The notes below the pieces were generated by a model. The model saw only the letters and a list, made by a program, of their open reading frames with translations, was not told where the DNA came from and made no database searches. 64,000 nt of DNA from Clavelina lepadiformis (lineage: Eukaryota; Chordata; Ascidiacea; Aplousobranchia; Clavelinidae), in the NCBI RefSeq assembly GCF_947623445.1, contig NC_135243.1, positions 9,550,501 to 9,614,500 of the forward strand, in the 5' to 3' direction. The position numbers and the translations under genes are program-made. Of this stretch, positions 1-11,200 are shown piece by piece. Position 1 is the stretch's first letter. Every line of letters starts with the position of its first letter.

Positions 1-165
1 GTCGGTCCCTTGATTGTTGAGAATTGAAGTTGGCAAACTCTCATCCACTTCATTCAGTTTAGCATCGGAAATATCTGCGTGACTGTATCTTTATCGGCAT
101 TGCTGTCATCTTGCTGGCTTACTTTCAGCAATATAGTTCCTTCAGTTTCTACAGCTTTCTTGGGG

Positions 166-660
166 TTAGTGATGAAGCTGTAAAGATAAGTCAAAATCTT
201 TCTCCTCGAAGACGGTTTCTGGGAGAGACATGACCATTTGTGGATCCCTTAAACCCTTCATCACACACAGGAGCATTAAATCTTTTCGAAGGCGTTCGTC
301 TGTTGGCTAGGCCCTTCTACCCAGAGTGTTTACTGTCTTTACAAAGTCACATGCGGACTCGTCTTGTAGTTGTCGTCTGTTGAAAAAAGATTTCTGCATT
401 CTATACAGAGCTTCTGGATAGTCGACAATCAACTCGAATTGATAAACAACGTCTTCTAAAAACATCTCAGGAACAGGTAAGTGACTTAACCTCAGAAGGA
501 ACATTTCTTGAATCGAAGCCAAGAAAAACGGTTTCTTCGCTCCATCGGAAAGCTTGGTTAGACGACAATAGGAATAAAACAAATACAAAAATCGTCGTAA
601 GTCGTCTACCGCTTTATAGAACGGCCGTGGAAGGAAGAAGATCGGATCCATAATATTCAC
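166..660 (-). pseudogene. Retrotransposon gag fragment, broken
   Basis: The minus strand reads a gag-like helical segment. The part near the end, with RRQLQDESACDFVKTVNTLG followed by RRA, matches the general form of Ty3/gypsy gag proteins (RRQ..GES...F...L..L.RRA). An in-frame TAG at 307-309 breaks the frame. The same frame then continues with a further gag-like stretch ending around position 166 (a GLRDPQM motif). No zinc knuckle, protease or reverse transcriptase is seen before the window edge, so the rest of the element, if present, lies to the left. I see a decayed capsid fragment and infer that it is not functional. Confidence 0.6.
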
Positions 661-3600
661 AAAACTGCTAACCCTGTTGGCGGTTATGAAATCCTGGCGC
701 GCTCGCCAATTGTAACGATTATTTTCTCCTTCAAGTAGCCAGGCCTAATTTCACATTTACAGTGAACCACAACACCCTCAACTGCCAGTAACTGTATACA
801 GTGTATCGTTATCACGCTAACAAAACAAACTGATGGTCTTTGAAAAGCCATATTTAATCACTTACAGCTAGACACCGGCTAAAAGACAACCTCCCCAAAA
901 AGCGCACAATCTTTATATTTAAGAAGGGTGCCAAATCAAGTGATTAAAACATGCAACTACGCTAAGCAACTACGCAATACGTGAGGAACAACAGTTCGTA
1001 ACATTTTTATTACCTTAATTAGGAACTATTCATCAAGAACACTTAACAAAAGAAAGCATCATTCGGGCCTTGCTCAAGGAAATTAAATGGGAGCGCCACT
1101 GGAAATCGAATCCGGTTCGCATTTAGCCTTTGGTAGTTTAAACCTGACGTAACGTGCGATTAGCCTTAAAGTAAAGCAAAACTCTTGGGTGATGTTTGAA
1201 GACTAAGCTAAGTGTGTTGTAATTTATTTCCGTACGGGTCGAATTGAGGTTAAAATTCTGACATATATACAAATACGGATTCTGGTATGGATTGTTTTAT
1301 AAAGTGTTTAGTTTTAATAAGTAGTACCAAGAGAAAGTAAACGAATGACGAAATCGCCAACCTGCCAAACGTTTTATAGCTTGGACTGTATCACGTGCAG
1401 ATGAGATTTTCGTGACACTAAAAAATGCGAACCGTCTTCAAAATGGTTGAAAAGCACTGTTGTATACCATATTACACCTTTAGCCATTCTTGTTCGTCCG
1501 AACACGAGTAGCTTATTATATCGGCCGACACAAACGAATAGACCTACCAAATATAGCGTCAAGCATTAAAATTTCATCAACTAAGTCGTTGGTAAATGAC
1601 TTTTATTGCTTTTAGATACATTGCTAGGCATAGGATATAAAATTTTATTGCTACGTTTTATTCTTTGTTTTCCGTATACTTGAACTAAGCCAAAAAACTA
1701 CAGCAAATCATCTTTTCTCAACACATTTTATGAATCTCTGAATACCGTTTCATTGAAATTCGATATTGTTAAAAATCGCATTCGCCTACGTATTCCTAAC
1801 CAGTTAAAGGGTCAACTGTAAGCCTGGGTTACATGGGTTAATTATCTATAGCGACAAGTTTTGCCCGATAAGGTTATATTAAAGCCATAAGGTAAATGAT
1901 TTGCGTTGAGATTGAGGTACTGAGTAACGTACGCATTTGAATGGGCTTGCTACTGTAGCCTATGCTGCAGAATGTGCAAAATATTTAAGTACTATGCTGG
2001 CTTAGTCTTTAAAAAAGTTGATTTAGTAATTAATGCCTTTTTCGAGCAATATAACAATATGGCCAAATTGCAATGTAAGCCAATTGCCACGAATGACAAT
2101 ACACATCACAATCGCGCCTGACCAGCCCTTCAATTGGTCAACAAGAAGTGATAGCTTTTAAAAAAGTTTTACTGAAATGCGAGAGCAAGTACAAAAACAG
2201 TTTGACCTTAAACCAAAGAAGAGTTGTTATAGCAATTAGCAAGGGTACCGGATAAATGCTTTTTCCACAATATTGAATGTTGCTTAAGCCATATTGGTTA
2301 TGTGCCACAGTATAAAAGTAACTGCGAGAAATGTGTCACAAGAAACGCAATTTTAACTCTAAGTATCACATAAATAGTGGATTAGTAGTTAATTAAGTCT
2401 GACCCAACTTGGGAACTGAACCCATTCCCGAAAAACAATTTTCCACGTTACATAATCCAGAAAAACCTATGCCCGATCAACGTTAATCTCGTTTTAACGA
2501 AACCCCGACTATATTACAGTAAATGCTGAAAGTTTAAAGTCTTGTATTGACTAAAAACAGTTCTGCAAATTTCGGAAAGAGTTGTATCCCGTCTAATTTA
2601 CAACTATTTTATTTATGTTGGTGAACGTAGATATTAAGTCGCAGGCAGGGACCTCGTTTCAGGGGGGACATTTTCTCCAACTTGTGAACAATTACGATAT
2701 AGTTTATCACAATTCGAACTGTATTCTGTAACCGCCAATGCATATCACACCAACTTCGTCCCCTCCAAAGTTTTCTAGCAAACTGAAGGTCAAGGTCACT
2801 GAGAACAGTATTGGCTGTTGGCATCAGCCTATTCTGATACCAGTCATAAAGACACGAACTACTACATGTACTATTGTACGTATTGTACTGTCACCTGTGA
2901 CATTTTTGTTGTAAAAGTAAACATCAACTGCAACTAATTGCCAACGAGCGGGGTCGCATTTCATTCAAAATGCTTTACCAACAAACTACTATATTACCAT
3001 ATTTTTTTATAAGCTTTAGGAAACCATCGAAAGCGCTGATTTCGCATTGTGACGTGGTAATCTCCGCCATCTCCAACTTAATTGGCTGCATATTTTCCTT
3101 ATATTTGTAACTACCACATACCATTGAAAATTATTTCTCTCGTTTGTATGCTGACGACTGTTATTTCATTCAAGGTCAACCTGTTCTTTGTGCACTTACC
3201 CATCACTTTACACTTCTACTCGAAAACAGGATACGTGTGGAAAACAGACAAATGACGTCATTGCATGTGTGTAACGTAACAAAGCATTGCTCTGCAGGCA
3301 GCTGCAATATACCATTCATTAACGTTTTGGAATACTGTAATCGTGTAATCCGATGCCTCAAAAAGTATTTGCGTAAATACCCAGTTTGTGAAGTAGGCGT
3401 CGAGTATGTTGATCGCATAATGTGCGAAGCCAGGATTTCAAAGTTTCGATCAACTCACTTAAAATAGATTCCACACGGACAACTTCGCTTGAAAGCAGTG
3501 TGGATTACATTTTGCTTTTCGTTGAATCTGGCACGAAGAATTGTTGAGAAGAACAACATGTTTTAAGTAATAAAGGGCACAGACTGAAGGTATCTTGTAT

Positions 3601-6600
3601 TATGTCAAATTTGCATAAATTTAGTGGGGGTTACGTTCTGTTAACCAATAGGCTTTTCATTGAATTTGGTGCAACGTTGTCCGAAATGTTGAAAAGAACA
3701 CAGTGTTTCAAACAAATAAAAGATGCAATAGTCTGAGGGCATTTTATATGTTAAAGATCGTATTGTGGTCCGCAATTTCTTTCGACGATTTTATCTCGAA
3801 ACACTAAACTACTGTATACACAACATTGTTTTGTCAGCACTTTCGACTAAACGTTGTGAGAAATTCGTTAAATCTTTTCAAACTAAACACAGCATTGATT
3901 GGTGTTAATATTAATTCTGTTGTTAAGTGTGGTATTTAAACTGATAATAATAATTCAATTATTTAAAATATGTGTAGCCAACCATTCCCGTTAGTATCAC
4001 AAATTTGTGGTAAAAATAACCAAGACAGTGGATATCAAACAAAATTTCCGTGTACAGTTCACAGTACTTAGTTTATGCAAATGTATTTTAAGTTAACTAA
4101 CACTACAATGTCTGCTGCAGAGTGAATTTCTGTGTTAAAGAAGGGATTTATGAAAATCGAAACTTGGCTTAAAGTTTGTTAAACGCCCACGCCGTGTCCA
4201 CTATAACACAGGCTGATATAATTGTTGTAGGGAAGTACATTTCTACTGGGTAAGGTGACTGTAATCCAACACTAAATTCAAAAGAGTCCTTTTACGCTTA
4301 CGGTATGGCATGCGTGATTGGTTTCGCGGCTTTCTGAAGTTTCGCTGTGGCCAACTAATATTTGTTTCTGTTGGTATTTTGCTGAACTTTTGCAGCATAT
4401 GGGATGCGGTCATTTTTAATAGCCAATCTTGAGCCATTACATAAAGTTAAGTAGGAAAATTGACAGTACTTAATAACTACTTGCTTAAGTTGTATCGTGT
4501 AAAAAGTTTCAGGCTTTAAGGCTGAAAATTTAAGCGCATTTTTATGAGCTAGTTGGTTTTAAATAAACAGAGTTTGTAAGCAGTACCGACCGATCCTGTT
4601 CATATATACATATAAAATGTGTGTAAAGCAAACACGGCCATGTCGGCCATTTGTACAAATAAACTTGCATGACGTAAAGCAAGTTGCCTATATGATAAGT
4701 AGTGGGTTAGGGTATACCTCAGGGCCTCGGAGAAAATTAGAGCCATATAATGAGTTGCGCAATACGCACCTAGGCTTGGTTCAAGTGTTGATGCAAAATT
4801 TCAAAAACTGTAGGTTTGCAGTTATTTCTTCCGGTTTCTTGTTAACCCAACATAAAAGTTTAACGTAGTAAACTAAGCTAAAAGTAAATATACTGTAACT
4901 TCAAATTTAACCCTAAAAACAAAATCGAAATTTTCCATATCTTCTCAGATAACCTAACCGCTTATCTTTAAGAACGGACTGCGTGACTGACCTACATAGT
5001 GAAATAGTAATTTTCAGCTTACAGTAGTGCAGGCGTAAAAAAAACTCCGCAATAGAGCAATATTCATGCGAGCACATAATGTATGTATAAGTTAGAAATA
5101 TGCCATTCTACGTTTATGCTGGATGGATAATGTATTTGAACAATGAAAACAGGCACATTTTTGTTCTACATTTGAACGACTATCAAGGCAGTAAACAATT
5201 ATTATTGACATCACACAGCGTGTCGTTTGAAATTTGTTACGGTATATAGCTAGGGAAATAGAGTAGACTGCCATTAAAGGAACATGTCAATAGATAATTG
5301 CAATAAACTAGCTGCAAAAATTACGTTACGTACACTGCACTCTCTTTGCATGAGCTCTCGATATTGCCGGCAATCACGTCTAGAAGCCAGACACTCTATT
5401 TGCAGCAATAAACAGTATGCAAATTATGCGCTCGGGGTCATTATGCTGAGCGTTGAAAGAGAATAAAAAGTGATGTGAGCGATAAAGCTTGTCTATATGC
5501 TCTAGTAGTCTAGTAAACCATCAGGTTGTATTAGAGACGTCGCGATAGCAAAGCAATTTCAATACCACAGAAATGTTCGTGCGTTCGATTGGTTATATCC
5601 AAACGCCAGCTATAGTCGATTGAAAAAAGGAAGCTGCGGTAATATATTCTAAGAGGAAACATAGTCATTCACTTTTAAACCTAGACGAAGCCGTCCGATT
5701 AAATATTTCTGTATGGTTGGTTACCTTAGCAAAATAAAATAGTTTTCAATCAGCTATGTTAGAGGGAAAGCGCATCATTTAGCCATTTTCTGGAATTTGT
5801 TTACCAACTTGTCTGGAAAACCTTACGTGCTGAGCAACAGCTTACTGCTGAATTATCTTAACAGTTTAAGGGACAGGGTCGAACATGAGAGGGGTACGTC
5901 ATAAACTTTAGCTTGGTTAAACGCGCTTTGCATACGTATAATAAACATTTTAAGCATGTACTACAAAGTTTTTCTACACAAACAGTAAAATAGGCTGAAT
6001 CGCGGATCAGTGCAAATGCGGGGAGCTTACAGTTATGAAATATTTTTTGTGAAATTATTTATCAATAAATATCAGTTTATAAGTTTGTGATTAAAATGCA
6101 AATTTACCCGTTCGATTTCCTTCCTTTCTTTTGTTATGGAAGCGATGAGTTGTACTGGATAAATTTCGTTATTAATAGGTAGATGTTTTAATGAAAACTA
6201 AAGTTCTTTCTTCTCGTTGTAGCATGATACTTGTAGCCCGAGAAATCAATGTGTTTGTGCTTTTAGCGAACTATAGCTAGGACGACACCTTTTATCTCAT
6301 TGTACTTGGAATTTGGTTGTATGTACTGTCCATCTTAAGCTTTCGTCTTTAGCGCATCACAATAAACGAAAGCGAGGGTAAGTCACATTTAACGTGTTGA
6401 CATCCACCTATTACGTCACAATCGAAGGAAAGAAATCCTTGGAGGAAGGGTTTTACTTTTCTAGATAATAGCGATGGCTTTACAATCGATGCAGTATAAG
6501 ATAAGCCAAAGATTACTTTAAAAACAAGTCACTAAGCTAGCAGAGTAACCCATAATGGTTTTTGCAGCTTTTGAATCTTAGCCTGTACGGTATCGTTTAG

Positions 6601-6613
6601 TTCATGTTCAAGT
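661..6613. other. Long stretch without a convincing gene
   Basis: Open frames here are short (60-107 codons), lack family resemblance and lack good splice context. Composition is uniformly AT-rich. The only structure I see is a degenerate local duplication near 3510-3750. Confidence 0.5.
3510..3750 (+). repeat. Degenerate tandem duplication
   Basis: A block from about 3517 (gcttttcgttgaatctggc) recurs diverged from about 3650 (gcttttcattgaatttggtg). Both go on to a gttgagaag/gttgaaaagaaca segment and a cagactgaagg/tagtctgaggg segment. The spacing is about 135 bp. It is an old local duplication with no coding role visible. Confidence 0.45.
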
Positions 6614-6970
6614 ATGGCTTCCAAGCTTTCGTCTAATGAAGATGGGTACGGTGAAGATGATCTGAATTACAACAAGTCCTCATCTCATGGAGTAGACTAC
6701 ATGACTGTTATTTTCGTAATTGTTGTCATCGCCTGCATACTGCTGATAATAGGCGCGCTTGTATTTGCAATAAAACAGAAACTTTGCGGCCACTGCGTGA
6801 TCTGGTACGACGATGCAGCTGAAGGGATGTCGGCTATGGCGAAAAGCTTGAAAGGGCGATACAACAAAATTGATGATTCTCCGGTCAAAAACAACAGAGA
6901 GTCCGAGACAATTTGCGAAACGACCGACATTGATTTACAACATCGATCTCACGACGTTCTGGCTGTGTGA
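6614..6970 (+). CDS. Small single-pass membrane protein, unknown
   Basis: A 118-codon open frame. An acidic, Ser- and Asn-rich N-terminus (about residues 1-29) is followed by a strongly hydrophobic span at about 33-55 (VIFVIVVIACILLIIGALVF). Next comes a KQKLCGHC stop-transfer segment and a polar tail of about 60 residues ending HDVLAV. There is no cleavable signal peptide, so the N-terminus is likely outside with the span acting as a reverse signal anchor. I do not recognise a family. It may be a complete single-exon gene or the last exon of a longer one, since no upstream exon was identified. Codon use and the clean hydrophobic segment favour a real protein. A poly(A)-type AATAAA lies downstream near 7417. 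Confidence 0.55.
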   Translation: MASKLSSNEDGYGEDDLNYNKSSSHGVDYMTVIFVIVVIACILLIIGALVFAIKQKLCGHCVIWYDDAAEGMSAMAKSLKGRYNKIDDSPVKNNRESETICETTDIDLQHRSHDVLAV

Positions 6971-8214
6971 GATATCAGTGTTAATTCCAGATTTTTAAGT
7001 TTTCTTCATTACAACGTTATGAACTCGTACTGCGACGTGGTGATTTTCGATCAAGAAATTTCTTTTGTTATTAGCTAAGTCTGTAACTTGAGCTTGTGGA
7101 TTTAGGTTTTATGTAACCTTCTGATTTCATAGCTTTGTCCGGTGAAAAAGTATTGTTGGTATCGTGTTTCCTAAAGAAACACATTTTTCGATTAGAATAC
7201 TGAATGGGAAATATGTTAAGTTGTTTCAGATTCCAGCAACATTATATTCTGTGACATGTGTGTGTGTGTGTACCAGTGTACCTACCATATTTGCTACTCA
7301 GACTCATTTAACGACTGAATATTCCTTTTTAGTTTTTTTCGGGTGCATTGTTTTATAAATGCTTTGTAGTGTTTACTATTGTAATATACATGCTTTGCGT
7401 TGTGTTAAACGCGGTAATAAAAATGTATATATGCTTTTTATTTGCATGCCCTTTAAACTTCCAACAACTACAATTAATTCCGCCATTAACTCGTATCGAA
7501 TGCGAAAGGAATTGTGTTACTGTGTACAGTTAAAAATTTTTTGGTTGCCGGGCGAACTCTTAACTGGTAAATTTTAACCGATATCATCTTCTTTTGTTTA
7601 ATACAAACATCGCTTTTGGGAGATGTAGACCGAAAACCACAATGGGACTAACGCGCCAGACAGTTTCAATATCACAACCGTTCAGGCAGTCAAAACTATA
7701 ATAGCGTGCAAAGCTCCCTTCCGTGTTGTGCAGTGATTGCCGACCTTATCAACATATTGCCACCCTCTTCCTCTCTCTGAGGCTGTTTTTACTGCTTCTA
7801 ATAATATCATAGTAATTTCGGCTCAGCAACGGTTTTCGTAAGTTGACAAGATTCTCATTAATTCACTTCTCTTAAAATTCATTTCAGGTTTCCGAAGGGA
7901 GGCTTGCCTCTCAGGTTGGGAACCACTGGTGACACTGGTGTATAGTTAAACTAATCTAAAATTATGCGCACTGCAAACATGACCATAAGATAAAGCAATT
8001 ACAACCAAATAATAATTAATGCTTTCGTTGTCATTTAAACATCTTAGTATTGGTTTAAAAAGTATTAAAGAATCACATCATTTCGCAGTATATACTGTAT
8101 AAGAATCGTAAGCAGTAAATCTCTGAGACAAAAATCCAATCAATCGAACACGGGTACAACTTACGAAAGATAGTTGACATCAGAGTAACTTGTAACTGAT
8201 AAATAACTAATAAT
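6971..8214. other. Intergenic stretch
   Basis: Likely 3' region of the small membrane protein gene on one side and 3' flank of the TNF-like gene on the other. It holds a short TG microsatellite near 7255-7271 and nothing else I can support. Confidence 0.4.
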
Positions 8215-11200
8215 TCATTGTAAGACTATGCCGCAGCATCGACGGAGAGAAGTGAAGGTACTCAGATAGTCGGCGAGAGATACGCAACTTTCGTTACCGT
8301 TGTTCATCGCTTTTGTCATCAGTCTACGTATTCTTTTACATCGTGGTCTGGGATTGCGAACATACCGTCGTTTCTTTGAAGATCTGGGGTCGTAAGAACC
8401 GAGGAAAGCGGCTCCAAAGAACGACTTGCCCTCTTGCATGTTAAACACATGCCCAGCAGACGTTTCTGCCAGTTGCACGCCCAACTTATCGCCGGCGAGC
8501 ATGTAAAAGACACCGCCGTGGTAGGTCGAGTCAAAGTTATCCACTCTGAAAAAAATAGTTTGAAGCAAATATTTCACAAGAAGCCCGTTTCTCTGTTTGA
8601 GACGACTAATTAGGTAATAAAAGACAATGGTTAATATTTCAACAACCGTTAGATTAAGGCTTAAGTTAGTTTACTTGACTAGAAGCGGTATAGGTTGAAG
8701 TTAATAATTAATCTTTAAGTTATAACTCAACCCTGAGCGAGTACAGGCGCTCCAAATGGACATTTGCTGACAACATGGCGGTAAGCGACGCCGTAAATTT
8801 TGATAGCATGAGTAACTTTAAATTGCTCTCTATATGCTTGCTAATTGCCATTTTGTTCATATTTAAACCTTTACGACTTTAGTTCCTCCAAAAACACCAC
8901 CAGTGACATCTGTTATTTGTTTTAGTCAACCTTAGCATGCTTTCAGAAAGTTGAGGGTTTTTTTATTTATGTTTTTGATGATTTTTCACAAAATGAAGTT
9001 CTTTCATCTTTCGCAAATTTCCGTATACTACGCACCCTCAGGCAAACTTGGCAGAGACTTGCAATATCGTCTAAAAAAGAACTATAAAAAGAAAAGCGCT
9101 TACGAATTTTTATCAGCCGTAGTAAAAGCGTAGCTATAAGTCTAATGTTTTCATATCACATTTTAAGTTTGAGTTAAACACTATGGCTGTAATATGTGGG
9201 ACTATGTTACAAATATGGAGCGATTTTCTTGTATGCAAATTTTTTTTTGCAAACCTCCGTGGATGACAAGGAATCTTTTGAGGAATATGCAAACAATATT
9301 TTCTGATGAAAGTTTCCTTTACGATAATTTTTTGCCAAAAAATTAAATGCAAAGATATCAATTGCCGATACCTATAAAAATACGTCCCTCGAAATTTTGT
9401 GCTTAAGTGGTAGAAAGCATTTACTTTTGCTTTCTTGTGCTACTATAAATAGCAATGAATTATAATGAAAATCAGGAAATGTACAGTAATGCGAGATGTA
9501 TCAGCAACTCTCTGTTGCTAAACTATGGGCGCAACTATATTTGGCGTGTCATTTACTACAGTTACCTGTGATTTATTAAACGTATTGTTATATATAAAAC
9601 AAAACTAAGGGTGGAGATTAAAAACCTAACTTAAGTGGTGATCGAAACTTAAACTGCTAGGAATTCCAATAGTTATGTCAAGTAAAATATTTCTTAAGCG
9701 AATGTGAAATATAAAATGCGTTGAAAATGAAAGATTGGTGTTGCAAAGAAGAAGCTTAGTTCGTTTCAGAGAAGATTTGTGTTTATTGGTTGAATCTATT
9801 TCTAGCCAGACTACCTAGCCCTAGATCCATCATGCCGACATGCAGGATAACTAGGTTTTTATAGAAAGCCTGAAGCCATACTAAAGATTGGTATTACAGG
9901 CTTGCTTCATGTAAAACAAAGGCATAGCACAATACCGAAATTCTATAAAAATATATGCCCAACGTGGGAATTTCCCTTTGGGCACTAGATGTGTTGTACC
10001 GTAAGTGTACCCTACGAACGTTTCACTCTCACCGTTCCAAACAACACACTAATGTACTTAAACTTAACACATCCGCATTTATTAAACAATGCCGTGAACG
10101 TGTCTATAGTTTAAAATCATTGCTTTTTTCTGACAATCAGGCCTATGTGCAGTGTGCAATGCACGATACTACTATCTGTTTATCTGCGTTTCAAATGCGC
10201 ACTTGGTTGTTGTATTCATGACTAATCAAGCGTGACCAATTCCATAGCGCGAGTGTGTGCCAAATGGGCGAACCAATCACAAACTAAATTCAAGTGCGCA
10301 TTGAGTTTAGTTTTTGATCAGCTCTCAAACTTGGCTGCTGTTGGCGACTCAGTTGAGTAGCGCTTGAGACTCAAGTCTAAACTCGTGTAAGTTAAGTTTT
10401 TGATCTCCACCCTCAAAATGCGAATCTGCGCATCGTGTGCATAACAAGAAACCGCTAATAGGTAGGTTAAAAATGCTTAACCGCTTGAGAACCATATCGA
10501 ATTAGCGCAACCGCTGGTCATGTTCAAAGCGAAATTTTGGGAATAGTACGTTGTGCAAAGTAACACGGCTCTAATAGCCGATACCTTTTTCCCAATAAGA
10601 TTCTTTTAAATTGCAAACATTGTCATACTAAAGCATTGATATATGTTACATATGAGTTTACTATTAATTACGCAAAATAAAATAATCGCAGTAGACAAGT
10701 GATAAGAGCGCTCAAATGTATAACAAAGTGTTGGAATACAAATATTTAAGAAATTGTGTGGTGGTTAAGAAAGTTACTTCAGTAATACGCCTGTAATGCC
10801 AGAAATATAAGGCAAATACTCGCGTCGATGGTCAAAATGTATTATTATTAACTTTCACTTGCAAAGCTTGTGAGTTCAGATATAAAGCTGAAACCATTAT
10901 CAAATATTAACATGCTGCAATTACAAAATTGCGTAAATGTCCAGGACGCAATCTCTTCGGGATATTCCGATGGTATAACACAGATAACAACGCCACATTT
11001 TTTGCCACGCTATAGCACGGGCGTCGTCATAATGTGAAAACTTCACACTTGATTGTTTCTATTATCACTTAAACGATTTTAAAAAGACTTACATTATTTC
11101 TTTTAGAAGAAACTATTTCAAATGAAGCAATAAAAATTTTTCACTGCAGTTACACGTTAACTATTGAATTATTACGTTATTAGATTATTACGAAGTAATT

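Noticed and set aside
3144-3467. 107-codon open frame on the + strand
   Set aside because: No family resemblance, no hydrophobic signal, odd composition; a minus-strand frame of similar size overlaps it.
7880-7935. gcctctcaggttgggaaccactgg, which resembles one end of a hAT-type element
   Set aside because: No matching second end or target duplication found nearby.
9955-10221. 88-codon open frame
   Set aside because: Lies wholly inside the MITE-like element and does not look like a transposase.
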